Of a stretch of DNA of 64,000 nt, positions 41,054 to 53,698 are shown piece after piece. Numbering within the stretch: the stretch's first letter is position 1; each line of letters begins with the position of its first letter. The stretch is taken from NCBI GenBank assembly GCA_025766275.1, contig JAFKAC010000073.1, positions 236,790-300,789 of the forward strand. Direction: 5' to 3'. A program made the position numbers and the translations under genes. Below the pieces are notes generated by a model, which saw only the letters and a list, made by a program, of their open reading frames with translations, made no database searches and was not told where the DNA came from. The stretch is from Lactarius indigo (lineage: Eukaryota > Basidiomycota > Agaricomycetes > Russulales > Russulaceae).

Positions 41054-43132
41054 TTAAACTTTCTCGTTGGTTATCACCTCTGAGCGTGTATCGCTCAGCT
41101 TCTCGTCAGTAACAGTTTGTCGATCATGAGTGCTGGCATCCGAGTCACCCTCAAAGGCGAGACCTTGTTTTTCGAAGTTCGAACCGTGGTTCCTACGCAA
41201 AGAGAGGTCTCAAACTGGAGTATGGAAAGGGAGGAAAGGAGGACGTACTCGGGGCCAATGATGGTGAGGAAGATTATATAAGCAGCCACTGTACCAATGA
41301 GGATACCCTGCACCCGGGCATAATCGGGCACGACCGTGGGCACACCGTCCTTGAGGATCGTGGTCTTCAAGTGGTCACCACCCGTCGCCTCAATCTGTGA
41401 AGATGCGGACGAGACCATCTACCAAATACACAAAGTCAATCGGCAAACAAGGAATAGCAAGTGAGGGCTTGGTACATACGTTTCCGAGTTGATAGGTGAC
41501 ACCGGGGAAAGTCGCGCGGAAACCAGGGGGGCTCATCTCGGCAAGTTGGATCGGGATGACACCCCACGCGCCCTGCACGCCGAACTGCAACCAGAACGCG
41601 CCTGCCGAAAGCCCACCGAAACTACTTGGTAAGATCCAGAGAGGGATAAACGCGCCGGCAATCAGAACGAAGATGATAATGGTAAGACGACGGCCGATGT
41701 ACTGCGAAACCATGCCAGCGATGGCACCGCCGCTATCGTTACGCGAACGGCAAAGTTATTACAGAGACGCCCCAGATGCGGAGGGAAAGCGGACGTACGC
41801 GATGGCACCGCAGTTGCCAATAATGGTGGCGACGGTGGCGTGGTAACTATCAAACCCTTTGGTCGTCTGGAGGTAGGTGGGGTACAAATCTTGAGAACCA
41901 TGCGAGAAGAAGTTGAAGCCTGAGTCAACCGTAAATGCAGATTATTAGCCTCTCGCCTAAGGACCCCCCATAACTCCCACGCCACTCGCTAATTACGGAT
42001 TCGACGTAACTTACCAGTCATGAGAAGCACGGCGTAGACGCACAGAAGCCAGTGCTTCTTCAACATTGCGCCAGCTTGCTGAACGAACACCCTTGTCTTC
42101 TTTCCCGTGGTCGCACCCCTTGCACGTTCTTGTGCGCGCGCGCGAAGGAACACCTCGCTCTCGGGAACAATAGCACGAATGAAAGCAGCAAACGCCGAGA
42201 TGCCAGCAGCAGCCCAGAAGAGTGAGCGCCACGTAGTGGAAGTGTGAGGAACGAGGCGGAGATTCATGACCGCTGCGAAGAGGTATCCGCAGGCGTATCC
42301 CTGCTGGAGTACGCCGGACCCAAGACCACGCGCTTCGACTGGGAGGTTCTCGAGCGCTGTTGATGACGCGAGACCCCAGACACCACCCATTGCGATACCA
42401 AAGATGGAGCGAAGGGCGAGGAACTGCTTGAAGGTGTTGACAAATCCAGAGCCGAGTTCAAGGACGGCACAGAAAAGTAGATTGATGACGAGGGGCCATT
42501 TACGTCCGTAGCGATCAGACAAGACGCCGAAGACAACCTAGGGTAGTAAGAGACGATCAGTACCTTCCTGAAAGTGAGCACTGGGAAGAGGAAGGGCGAG
42601 TGGAGCACGCCTTCTGGTGGGAAGGACTGGAAGCAATATCTAGCCGACGCGGGAATGACAGTTCCCCCAGATGCCCGATATGTCGCACACGTGCTCATCA
42701 ATCGTGTGATGAGGAAGCACTTACAGCGCCTACGGACCGGAACAGAAGTGTCAACGTGATGGCCTGTGTCTAGAAAAGTACGAGAACAATCAGGTTTCAA
42801 TCGCGGTGCGACAGAAGGGGGGACGTGGAGCTTACGATGGTAGAAGCCTTGTCCTTATCGAATTGCTTCTGAAGGCGAGTGACGCTGAGTGACACGCTGA
42901 AAAAGTCAATCGCGTCGCAAGTCCAAGCAAGCCATCTTTTGTTGCGCAGATAAAAACACAAAAAAGGACACAATTAACCCAGTTGGTTGTTCGAGGGGGA
43001 TGAGACGTACCCAGAGAAAAATTGCGCCCATTGGACCCATGTGAGAGAACGAAGGACCTCGAGAAGCGGCCTGCTATTCTGTGCACGAGCTTCGCGGCGC
43101 GGGACGAGATTGCGGATGAAGTAAGGCGCCAT
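41054..43132 (-). CDS. JEN1: MFS monocarboxylate/proton symporter, Jen1-like
   Basis: About eight exons from ATG 43132 (MAPYFIRNLVPRRE) to the TAA at 41056-41054. Exons encode WLAWTCDAIDFFSVSLS (near 42930), AITLTLLFRSVGA, then VFGVLSDRYGRKWPLVI, the MFS loop signature, and a long run of helices to 42016. The next exon carries NFFSHGSQDLYPT, an exact match to the Jen1 family signature N-x-x-[S/T]-H-x-[S/D]-Q-D-x-x-x-T. Later exons give GAFWLQFGVQGAWGVIPIQL, FPGVTYQLGNM and VPDYARVQGILIG. The C-terminal tail is hydrophilic and acidic. The last intron splits 'GPE|NHGSNFEKQG'. Jen1-type carriers import lactate, pyruvate or acetate with protons at the plasma membrane; the substrate here is inferred. 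The intron near 42545-42730 is long for this window and its edges are approximate. Confidence 0.85.
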
Positions 43133-45247
43133 CTGGGAAGGGAAGAAGCGACGGGCTGCTGGAGAGAGGGAAGGGTAAGCGAGTACAAGCACTTGGACTT
43201 ATATACGGGAAGTCAGGGTGGGAGAGAAGCTCCCCTAGCAAAGTTCCGACGGGCGTCGAACAGAGGTTCAATTCGAAGATTGATGGGTGTGCGACCGATC
43301 ATCTCGCCCGGGTCGGGGCATGAGGACCCCCACAAAGTGTGCCTTGCCCCCGGGAGGGTGACACGGGGACGGAAAAGACAAGGAGAGGTCGAGTGGAGTG
43401 GCTAGGCGACGACAGAACAGATCATGCACGCGTGTACGACATAATTACTGAATTGGCAGCCGACCGAGATAGTGTTTCAGGCGGGGTTAAGGTCACGCGG
43501 GCCCAGGCGCTAGTCTCGAATAAACATTCCGGGACTCGGGAATTGTAATATAATTTATTCGAACCTAAACTTGAATGACAGGTTATAAGACCAAAGTCAC
43601 AGCGTGGGTTCCACGAGTGGTACAACCAGGTCATCTTTATCTGCGGTGGGTGAACGGGGGCGTCTAACTAGATACCAACGATTGGTGGGAGCAAAGATAG
43701 ACCAGCCCCCGATACTGTATATTGAGGCACTCGCGCCGCCATCTCTCTTCTCTTCTCAGAGGGCCAGGTTCCTAATTGGGTATGATATTCTCGCACCACC
43801 CGTCGTCCCCAGACTTGACTCCTTTTTGAACAGAGTCACAGCAATCACCAGTAATCCAGTTGGGAGGAATTTGTTCACATCCGTTGTGAAACTGTACCAG
43901 TACGGTACATACTTGGGGCGATGCCGTCGCCACCAAACCGAGCTGACGCTTGCTGGTCGTGTGAGCCCCCAATCATCGTCAAGGCATTTTCCTCCCGGGC
44001 TCAGTCGTCGTCGGTTGGGTTGAGACGGCGGGGAGAAGCGATTTCAGGATATACAATTTTGGGGTGGATTGCTGGAGTTCTGAGTTTGTATTTCGTTTTT
44101 TTTTTGCGTTCAACCCGTCATGGCATCGCACCACACGAAGCCACAATCTCCAAAAGTATCCTCACTACCCGGTCAGGCCACCAGTTACCAGGTGCCAAGT
44201 CCGCGGCCCAAAGTTAAATGTGTGTCCGATTCCATGTCCCTGAGACAGCACAAGATGAACTTCTTCAGGGTTGATGGATTGTCCAGATTTTGACCTACGG
44301 ATGCAGATGCGCTAGACACACAACTAATGAGTGGTTAGGGGGCACACAGAGAGAGGTTTCCGCCATCCCGGAACCGTTTGGATAGGTCCAGATTGCATCC
44401 ATTCAAGTGCGATCACGGAAACAGTAAGAAAAAAAAACGAAACCCAAGGAACAGACACACTTTCTAAAAGCGTACAATGTCCCCGATAATCCTTCGTAGC
44501 TGGACTACAGTGGCAAGCGCAAAACCCGAAGGGGGTTTGAGGGTTGACCGCGATCGTTGAGGGTTCTTTCCCCACCTCCCACCCCAAACTGTGTGCTGCG
44601 AAAAATAGCAAGCAACAAGCGAGCCGGCGTTGACGGAGGGGTCCCCGCAAGCCCCACAGCCCCCACATGTCGCGCAAATAGAATCCCCGTCGGCAAAAAC
44701 GCAAAGCCGTTGTGCATGACCATGACGAACGACCACGAGGGTGATGACTCAGCGGCGCTGGCGCTGGCGGAGCACTTCCATACCGGGAACACCCTAGCGC
44801 CGGCCACAGACTCACAGCGACCGTCGCCAACACCGTCAACCTCGGCCTCGGCCCCCCCTCATCCCATATGCGCCTCTAACGATGACGACCGCGGCGCTAG
44901 GGACTGAGCGGATATTCTCAACTGAAACTTTCAACTGAATAGCGACGACGAACCCCCCCAAATTGATGTCACCCTTGAGTGCAGATGGGGGTGAGGACAG
45001 CATTGCGGGCATTATCGGCGCGGCTGATAACTATGCGGGCAGGTGAGCCCAACTTGGCTTCTTTTTTATTCGGAGTCAAATGGAGTGGGGGTTGCTCGCT
45101 GCCAGCGCAACATCCCTCTAGTCCTTTAGGCATCATACTACGCCGCGGGGGCGTGTCGTGCATCCCATCGTACCGTAATGACGGACACAGCCCCACAGGG
45201 GGCTACTGTGCTGTATTCATGGATCCGTCCTAGGCCTGACATGCTTC
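43133..45247. other. No supported gene
   Basis: About 2.1 kb between the transporter start and the next plus-strand gene. It should contain the transporter promoter. Frames such as 43604-44023 and 44557-44907 show no domain. Confidence 0.45.
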
Positions 45248-46404
45248 ATGTTTGACTGGTGTGCCCAATTCATCACCATAGCCGCGGGCGAAGAAGAAGC
45301 GAGCAGCCAAGAACGCCTTGCATATAAGCTTACCCATGTTCGGGTCAGCCCAAGTACCGTTTGTGTCCTTTCCCGCACCCCCTTCCACCTTTGCATGACT
45401 TACTACGCGGAGCAGTCGGCGCAGTGCGTGGCGTGGAAGAAGGTAAGCTATTATTATTCTGCTCCTCTTCGCGCATATTACGTGACAATTATGTTTGACT
45501 CATTAATAGATCAAGGACCTGGGGAACACCGAGGCATTCACGACGGGGACGTTGGGCCTCGCTGCCCAATATGAAGTTAAGGCGTTCGCCAGATTCAATT
45601 CGGGGACAAGGTTGCTGAATCTCACCTCACATCCGCCCATTTCGCCCAATCTCGTGCCCTCCGCGGAATGACCACGCAGGCATTAAGAGTGTGGGTGGAA
45701 TACGTGAAGCAGCATGGCAACCTAGAGCCTGAACGCGCCAAACAACTCGTGTAATTCTTTTCCTTTTTCCTTTTTTCACTCCAACGTCTTCTGCGTCCCC
45801 TTCTCAAGAGGACGATGTGGCTGACTTGATTGGGTGGAATTTCTTCATCGCAGTCAGGTCGTCGCCGATGCCTGGATCACCCTTCAAGTTGCATATCGGA
45901 TCGATCCACATGCAGCTGAGGCGCAGGGGACTGCGGCGATTGCAGGCGCCTCTTCCTCTTCTGTCAATCTCAAATTGGCCCAGGAACAAGGTGAGGCGAT
46001 GGCTAGCTTCACTTGATCATGATCGTGTCACGGCACGTCATGCGTTTCTTTTAGTCTTGACTGACTGTCGACTCTTCTTTCCCGTCTCTGCCTCACAGCG
46101 AAGCGGGGTGCTTTGATTACCTTGGCCCACATATTAGAATTCGATATCGCCAAACTGCTGTACCACTACAACCGATTCCTCACTTATACGCCGGGGTGAG
46201 GTTAGGAACTCAAATTTTGTGTTCTCCGTCTGTCTTCCATTTTCTTGTTCCACAATTTTACATTTCACGGTTCGTCCTGCACCAGGAGTACCGTTAGCAC
46301 TCTCACGTATGAATACAAATATACTGTATGATCATGGTCTCTCAAATGTCGCTTCATATGCCCCCTGGTCGGCATCACATCTGCTCAAGAATTGCCTGCC
46401 ATAG
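45248..46404 (+). CDS. Unknown multi-exon protein
   Basis: I do not recognise this gene. Coding character is clear in linked segments: TYYAEQSAQCVAWKK up to a GTAAGC donor near 45441; then IKDLGNTEAFTTGTLGL; then FGDKVAESHLTSAHFAQSRA and TQALRVWVEYVKQHGNLEPE up to 45750; after an intron, VVADAWITLQVAYRIDPHAA; after another, RGALITLAHILEFDIAKLLY and HYNRFLTYTPG; then a last exon with VPLALSRMNTNILYDHG and a stop at 46402-46404. The product appears soluble and helical, about 250-300 aa. The start at 45248 and the junction near 45570-45590 are uncertain, since the frame there changes without an obvious splice pair. Confidence 0.5.
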
Positions 46405-47819
46405 CCATCTGACGCAAACATGAGGAATGAAAGAATTGAAGGACATGGAACCAAAAAAAAAAATTGAAATGAAATGAAAAGCCGCCTTTAGGTACGCATG
46501 ACGCATAAAGTAAGGCCAGTAGGTGTCGTATGGACTTTCGAACTTGCTGCCCGAAGTCACCTGCACTTCCTCCCGCCAATGGTTATTTCCCCGACGATTC
46601 AGAGCAGCACATGTCCTGGAAAAAGGTAATAACTTATTCCGGCATCAGCGCGGCTGCATTGGACCTTTCTCGTGGCCATGGTGGCTGAGAGGATACTTCT
46701 AGCTCAAGCTCGGATACAGTAAGGGTGCCTTCAGCGTCCTAGCACGTGACTTTGTCCATCTCACGTTTGTCCACTCGGGTTCTGCGAGTGTGGGAGGAGT
46801 ATGAGCGTGTGACGAGTAAGGGGGACCTCAGGGGAAAACGAACTAGACCTCGGATACGAGTTGCCCTGAGACTGCTCGCTGATAAAAGTTCAGCCGGACG
46901 GTCGTGGAAGCCCGGATTACCCTCCGTGGAACGTCGCTCTGGTCTAGGTGCCAGCATCGACTAAAGGGCTGTTCTGACGGAAGGTAAGGGGCAAATCAGA
47001 TAAAATATCTCCAATTCCACGTCATCTGGTGTCAAGCCCGCCTTCCTTACGTTTCTTCCTCACACAGCGAAGCGAAATGCCTGGGACGTAAGTTATACTC
47101 GAGGATGCTAGCGCATGATCTGTCCCGTCATTTTTGAGATCGGGGATTGGATTGGAAATGTCATTTCTCTGTGCACGGCAAGATAAGGAGAGAACTGATA
47201 AAATAGAAAGTGGTTCGGGGATGCTGTACGATCCAGAGCGAAAAGAAAAAAAAAATGACAGAAAAAGAAATGACGGGAAGAGGCTGCTACTGTAAACGGC
47301 AACAACGATGAGCGTCTATGTTTGCTATACGAAAGGCGCACAAGGTATAATACAGTACCATGTACGGCAGACCGAGAGGGAGGGCCATCAGAAGCAGGGC
47401 TCGCCGACAAGGGTTCCGAAGCAAGGCACGAGGGAACGAAGTTCAGAGACAAGCGCAGAATCCTGTGGAGAATGTAATGGGTTTCTTTTCAGAATGACGA
47501 AAACTCGTGGTGGTGGTATGACCAGCAGGGACTCCGGGACCAAGTCCGGAGCTGAAAAAAATCGATGTATTGTAGTTATGTCGTTCCGAGGGTTTGAGCG
47601 GTTGTCCCCAGATGCCCAAGGCAGCTGCAGTCCACGGCACGTCTCCGTAGAATTGAATGTTTGTTGAAGGTTCCGGCTGTCGATGCAGTTATTGTGTGTG
47701 AGGACAAGGCCAAGACCGGCACAAGCCAGGCAGGGTCCGGGCTCTATAGCGCACTGCCCGAGCTGAGCCTGACCTTTGCAACCTTGAACACTCGCCTGCC
47801 CCACGATCCCACTCATCGC
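46405..47819. other. No supported gene
   Basis: About 1.4 kb of short frames with no recognisable domain. It presumably includes the promoter of the secreted-protein gene that begins at 47820. Confidence 0.5.
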
Positions 47820-49345
47820 ATGTCTGCAACAGCTGCAACAGCTGCCTTTCTTCTCCTACTATCATGGCCACTCGTCGTTACCTCCTCCACGAATCCTCGT
47901 GGCCTCCCACCAAGTCCCCTCAACATCGCCGTGCGCAGCAGTTCACGCAATGTCCCACCACAGGGCTTCTACGACCCACGCGACCATGGCGGTAGTTGGC
48001 TCACGGTGCGTGCGACCGTCCCCTTATCTAGGCATGCACCCTGATACGGTCGCTTCAGCAAGTAAACAACACGTTCCCTGCCGGCTTGGGAGAGCCCATA
48101 AATCTCATACTCCTCGGGACATCCGACGCCGCGGTCCTGGTTGACCAACAGAATGACGGCGGCTTGCGCAACTACTTTTTGTGCGTCGACATCTCTCTCT
48201 CCCGGCGCGTCACTGACCCGTTCCCCTTCTTTGCGTTCAGGTCGATTGGATTCGCTGGCGAATGCCTTGGACAACATTCCGGAAGCGATCAGGCGGCTAA
48301 TCTCGGGGACGGCCATGGGTATCGTGCGTCTACGCCCTTTTTCTTCACTCCCGTCCCTTATCTCCGTCTTTTTCTCTACGACAAAAAAGTGAATGAGACA
48401 GCGGTGATGCGTTGGGATTATGGTGACCCTACACTGGGAACGTGTAAGGAGACGGTACAAGGCGGAAACCATTTCCGATATTGGACACAAACTGGCAGTG
48501 AAGCTAATAGGTGCGCCCTGCTCGCCCTGACCGATGACGTTGTCGTTCCAATGGGTTCTAGTGGCGCCGTTTTTATGGCCGTTTCTTATGAGCTTCCGGA
48601 AACATGTGAGTTTTACATTTAGTGTGACATTTCCAATTTTATGTTGACCACTGTTCCTAAAGTGAGCCACGATATCGTTTTTAACGGGTGCGCATCCCCA
48701 TACCGCCAATACATTGCGTTACTGAGCCCCCTCTCCCCATTACGACACTTCAAAGGTACAATCTCGCTCGGTACGCTTAACCCAATTCCCCAATTTGTCA
48801 CACGACTGATCTTGCCCTCCCGAATCCCTCGCCGCCGGCATTGCCCTTGGTATTGTTTTTTGTGCAGCGACTGGCTCGTCGGCAATGCGACTGCGCAATC
48901 GAACCTCGTCCCGACGGCGAACCTAACGAACGCGACGACGTTTTCTGGACAGACGACCTACGGCGGGTACGTGTACCAGAACAGCGTTGAATACGTCTCG
49001 GGTTTCCTCACGAACGGATCGGACGGAATCAACCACTACTTGTCTGTCGGCGCAAACGGGACGAACGCGGTGGACGGGCTCGTCGCGCTGTTGACTGTGA
49101 AGATCCTGTCGTCTCCCCAGGGCGCGACGCATACCTCGCCGTGCGTGCCATGCGGTTTGATATCCCTTTGTACAGCTACTGACGTCTGTTCGCAGGGCGC
49201 AGCCGTTCGCATGGCCGTCACTCGTCTCCACAACCACTGCCACTTTCATACTTATTATTGCGCTATCCCTTGCGTAATTCTTTTTTATATATTGCTAGCT
49301 CTCCTCTCCTTTCTGCCTGCACGGACTAACCAGGATCTCACTTGA
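47820..49345 (+). CDS. Conserved secreted or membrane-anchored protein of unknown function
   Basis: ATG 47820 opens a typical signal peptide (MSATAATAAFLLLLSWPLVV). Exon 1 ends at 48005 (GFYDPRDHGGSWLT). Exon 2 (acceptor TTCAG near 48060) gives AGLGEPINLILLGTSDAAVL and GGLRNYFL. Next come SIGFAGECLGQHSGSDQAAN with LGDGHGY, then NETAVMRWDYGDPTLGTC and QGGNHFRYWTQTGSEA, then GAVFMAVSYELPE, then WLVGNATAQ and QTTYGGYVYQNSVEYVSG. The C-terminus has a hydrophobic stretch (CVILFYILLALLSFL), suggesting a membrane or GPI anchor. I recognise the ECLGQH and GGNHFRYW motifs as belonging to a widespread uncharacterised Agaricomycete family, from memory and not checked. Several N-x-T/S sites fit a cell-surface protein. 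Exact introns after 48600 are approximate. Confidence 0.65.
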
Positions 49346-50424
49346 CTACCTATTACGTATACATCTGACGTTTACCACCGCCCGCAGTTATTTTGTAATC
49401 TTACTTAGAGGAGACTAGAGAATGCCGCTCATGGACGAATATATACCATAGCATGGGCCATGCCTTTTGTTTTTTTCTTTCTTCTTCGCACCTCTTGATA
49501 TATCATATAATGGTAGCCAAAAAAGGTAAGGGAAAACGAGGTGTAAAGTCAAGCTACAGTAACGTTGGAACTGGCTTCATCTTGCACGCTATCAGTGACG
49601 ATATGACGCGCGTGCCCAGGGAAGAAGAGAAGAAGAGACGAGTTCGGATAGTAAAGTCGAAGCAGGAAGCGCCGAGAATAATAAATACAAGACGGGTTCG
49701 AGAACATAAAGGTGATGGTTTGGGTCCCGAGAAAGTACATTTTATGCTACTCTGGCAGTACGAATTGTAAATACGAGCCCCATAAAGAATCACAAGGGAT
49801 CAGAGTATATGTGAACACATCATAGCCGGACGATTCAACTGAGCTAAATAATACTAATAAGGAGACCGTCCGAAGCCGAAATTGAAACAAACGAGAGCCA
49901 GTCGAGGTAGTGAGTGCAGCTGGGTATGTGAACATCGCCTTTGTATCTAATGTCGAGCTTGGAAGGCTCACGCTTGATCAGACAGCGTATCCCGGAGACA
50001 TCATAAGGTAGTCGTAACTGAGATACAAATCGAACAGAGAAAGAGATAATGTTGTCACCTCGGAGTGTCGCAATGGCTCCTTGATTGAGATGCCCGTGTC
50101 GGGCCGCCCCGTCGCGCTATGCTCTCAACACAAGTATAGATCCAGTTCGCATTATTATTGACGGCGAAAGAAAGAGTGGCGCAGTGACTCTTGAAAGCTT
50201 GAAACTTGAATTGCAACACTACTAACGACAGCGAAAGAATTCGACTCATGTGAGGCGCACGCGTCCAAGCATAAGCAGCCATGGGGAGAGTGCGCCCATG
50301 TCTCCCTCAATGCTCGTCTCTAAATGGCGAATGATTGCCAGCGAGCCATTAGACGTCAATCGTAAATTACACAAAAATTATGTGTTTCGCATTATGCAGT
50401 CAGAACACGACCCGACACGACAAC
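49346..50424. other. No supported gene
   Basis: About 1.1 kb. One plus frame at 49453-49770 is Lys/Arg-rich but has no domain and lies directly after the previous gene, so it may be 3' UTR. Nothing is called. Confidence 0.45.
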
Positions 50425-51177
50425 TCACTGACCATCCGCGACCTCTCCGAATTTCCACACGGCGTCCTCGCTGACCGACAGCAGCCCATCCCGCCCAAAG
50501 CGCACGCCCTCACGACCGAGCATGCGCAGTTTCTCGTTCTGCAACGGGCCCATCCCGCCACCGCGGAACGGCCGGTGCCAATTTTTGCCGCCCACCACCT
50601 TCGCCGCGGCACCCCCATCGCTGTGCGACGAAGTCCACTCGCCCTTGAAACCGCCGACGAAGAGACTCGACGCGATGACGCGGTGGCATGGGATGCGCGG
50701 CGCGAATGGATTGTTGCGCAGCGCGCCGCCGACGGAGCGCGGAGAGCCCGAGCCGAGGGCAGAGCATACCTCCTTGTACGTCGATACTTTGCCCACAGGG
50801 ATCCCCCGTATGAGGTCGTATACGGCCCAGTGGTGCGGCGGGACGCGCTTGCCGGCCTCCGTGCGGAACGCCTCGCGCTCAGACGGCGTCAGAGGGTAGT
50901 AGACGTCACCTTTTTTTTTATACGCAAAAGGGAAAATAATTACTGGAACGAAAAGGATCGTGGTCTTGGGCTCGCTCACATTTGGAGAAGTCCGTTGCTT
51001 CTTGGAGAGAAGGGTCGCAGTCGCTACTTGGTGGTAATGACGTTGCTCGCTGCTGGTACGGTTTTGAATGAGCCCGCTTCGCGGCAGTGTATCGAAACGA
51101 GGCAAGGTCAGAAATATGTCTCTCTGCTGGCATGTGGGTCTGGTAGGTCTCACGACGATACTTTCGTTTCGAGTCAC
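50425..51177 (-). CDS. O6-alkylguanine-DNA alkyltransferase (MGMT)
   Basis: The catalytic C-terminal half is unmistakable: WAVYDLIRGIPVGKVSTYKE (helix-turn-helix side), GSPRSVGGALRNNP, and the active-site PCHRVIAS with the alkyl-accepting cysteine, followed by a Gly-rich loop and EKLRMLGREGVRF. The protein repairs O6-alkylguanine by suicidal transfer to that cysteine. The intact cysteine separates it from alkyltransferase-like (PWHR) proteins. The reliable coding part is about 50425-50911. Sequence from there to 51177 is open but less convincing: an A-run with AAAG|GTGACG near 50912 could be a splice acceptor, so the true first exon and start codon are uncertain. A Gly/Lys-rich insert after the active site is longer than in yeast or human homologues. 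Confidence 0.8.
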   Translation of the reverse strand: MTRNESIVVRPTRPTCQQRDIFLTLPRFDTLPRSGLIQNRTSSEQRHYHQVATATLLSKKQRTSPNVSEPKTTILFVPVIIFPFAYKKKGDVYYPLTPSEREAFRTEAGKRVPPHHWAVYDLIRGIPVGKVSTYKEVCSALGSGSPRSVGGALRNNPFAPRIPCHRVIASSLFVGGFKGEWTSSHSDGGAAAKVVGGKNWHRPFRGGGMGPLQNEKLRMLGREGVRFGRDGLLSVSEDAVWKFGEVADGQ

Positions 51178-51423
51178 TAGTCGCTATATACAGGATCCCG
51201 AATATTCCTCACGTGATTATGATGTAATAGGCGCTGTATCGTAACCGACTATTGCTGCTGTAATGCAAGACGAAGAAATAACCATAAAATAAGGAGTTGA
51301 AGTTGCGGACAAACGCTTTGGGGGCACCGCGGTTAGTCCGCAATAGTGTGTTGTCCTCAGCGTAACCTAAGGGAGCTTTAGCGGAGCTTCCAATTCCGGC
51401 CGCGGGACGCACCAACCCTGCGC

Positions 51424-52460
51424 TCAGATCTCCTCCAAAGACCTGTCCAGAACTCGGGCCAACCACTCCTCTTTCCAGTGCCGATACCCCCGCCTCGGCG
51501 TGGGCGGGAGCAGTACGAATCCGTCGCCATAATCCATGCTCGCCATGACCTCGATGAGCGCGAGCTCCGGGACAAATGTCAGCGGCCAGTCGCGCACCTG
51601 CAGCGCGAACTCCCGCACGCTGAACGGGAGGCGCGCAGTGCTGTCGAGCACGTCCTCGGGTACGACCCAGCCGTACGAGTCCCGCAGCGGGAGGCGACCG
51701 AGCATTCGCGCGAGCACGGCTGCGCAGCCCGGCATGAGGAGGACGTCGGAGACGTGGAGGGTTGCCAGGCGCGGTGCGTGTGCGGTGATGAGCGCTACTG
51801 CGGGCGCGACGGTGCTGGACAAGACGTGGCAGGTGTCGATGTGTAGGTTGCGCAGCCGCGGCAGGTTCGCTCTGGGTGGGTTGCGGGAGGCTGGGTCGAG
51901 CGGGACGGCGATGCGCGTCGGGTTGAAGCTCAGCGTCAGGTCTGTCAAGTCGTGCATGGCCGTGTGTGCGATGCATTCGAGGATGCTGCTGATGCGTGCG
52001 GTTCGGATGACGACGGTCAAGGTACGGAGAGTCGGCGCAGTGAGGAGCAAGATCTGCGAGAACAGGCCGGATGAGATTTGGGTGAAGCTCTCGCTCTGGG
52101 GAAGAGGCACACATCATGATTTGGGCCGTTCACGCATGGTCGCTACGGGGTAAAATCCGTGAACGTACTAGGTCTGGTTTTGACTTGGTAGGTGTCTGTC
52201 CGTTCGAGTCCGCAACGAAAAGGTGATACACTTGTCGGAGGTGGGGGGGAAGGGATGAGAGGCGACGAAGGGCGCACTGGAGGCTGTCGGCATTCGCAAG
52301 GTAGAGCGTGTTGAATAGGAATCGAGAAGAGACAGACGAAACGTATTTGGAGGTGAGCGAGAGAGAACGAGCGGTAACGCCTTCGTCAACGCAGGCATAG
52401 CGGAAGATATGAAAGAGGAGCTTCCGGCGGAAAGTTCTGAATCATATCGTGAACTGCCAT
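51424..52460 (-). pseudogene. F-box-like protein with an apparent 1-nt frameshift
   Basis: ATG 52460 starts MAVHDMIQNFPPE, the usual entry to a basidiomycete F-box-like domain. The expected continuation (LLFHIFRYACVDEG, ARSLSLTSKYV) is present but one base out of frame, the shift falling at about 52418-52424. Read as it stands, the ORF ends after about 24 codons. The second exon (acceptor CCCCAG near 52096, down to the stop at 51424) is open over 220 codons with leucine-rich repeats such as LPRLRNLHIDTC. F-box proteins recruit substrates to SCF ubiquitin ligases. The shift may be real decay or an assembly error. Confidence 0.6.
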
Positions 52461-53547
52461 TGCCCAGTTTTAATAGGTCATCTGCGGAGAATCAAAGGTA
52501 CAACCTACCAAGGCACTAATACTCTGGTATATAATCTGATATCCTCTGGTTATTACGTTCAGCGAGCTAGCATAGCACAGTGATGGGTCTGAAGAATTGT
52601 TGGTACTGAAGCCACTCGCAGGCAGAGCACCACCGAAAGGCTACTTTCTTGGCTACTTTCGTTTCGGTGTCATCGGCCCCATCGGACATTCCAATTTCCA
52701 ACCAATTCCCACGGCACTCGAACCAAACTTGGTTGATTGTCCCATTCTTTTGTCAATGAAAGGATCAATACCTGCCCCTGATGAACCATCGAGCCATGTC
52801 TGGCGAGAAGATGGGACCAAGAACCACACCCCAGCAACCGTTCCGCGGCTGATCGCCTGCCTTTTCCAGCAGTATCAGCTACAGTAAAAGCACCCTCGAC
52901 ATAGTGGTTCTTTGGACGTGTGCTCGGCCGACCGGTTTTGCGCTACGTATCCCCATCATGTCAAAGCGGCGACCGAATCGCGTCAAGTACTCCAACATGA
53001 CGACGAACAAACCCACCGCATTACTAGTCCCCACACGGAAGGAAAGCCGGTTAGCTACAACCCATTTATATACTCCATGGATAACATCTCCATGCGATGC
53101 ACGAATCATGAATGCTCTCTAGTAAAGCACGGCCAATGAGGCTTACTGGGAAAGCTAGGGCCCGAGTAAGACGTACTAGAAGTTGCGGAGCCATGAGTAG
53201 TTTTCATGTGCTGTAGTACAATATCCGTCTTGGGATTTTCGACTTCTACGGGTACGAAATCCTGTTGACTAGGACGGAGCTTCAAAGACGCGACCAACCC
53301 ATTTCTCTATAATCGTCAGACTGACGAGATCGGCGAGGTTTTACACCGGCGTGGAACTCGAACAAGTTCCTATTGTGCAACTTATCGCGAGCGAGCACTC
53401 GAGTATTGATGACTCGAGTGTCCCAGGGGATTGCCCTTAGATTTCGCAGTATTATGGAAGTCTGAGGGTTGAGAAATGCGGGTTTTCACTTGCCCAACCC
53501 TGTATCTTGCAGATCACGCGATGTCGGTATCGAATTTGTTAACTAAC
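52461..53547. other. No supported gene
   Basis: About 1.1 kb between the F-box-like gene and the outer end of the palindrome. Only short frames are present. Confidence 0.5.
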
Positions 53548-53698
53548 GAAGACAGAGCGGCAGAGCAGTTCGTGCATTGTCGTCCCTTGAGGTTTAAAAT
53601 TCCATGCGTGGGAAAGTAGACATCATGAAAATTCAAGGTCAGGAGTACAGTGACTAGCTACCACACATCACTATTCACGTACAGGACCAATCTAATCA

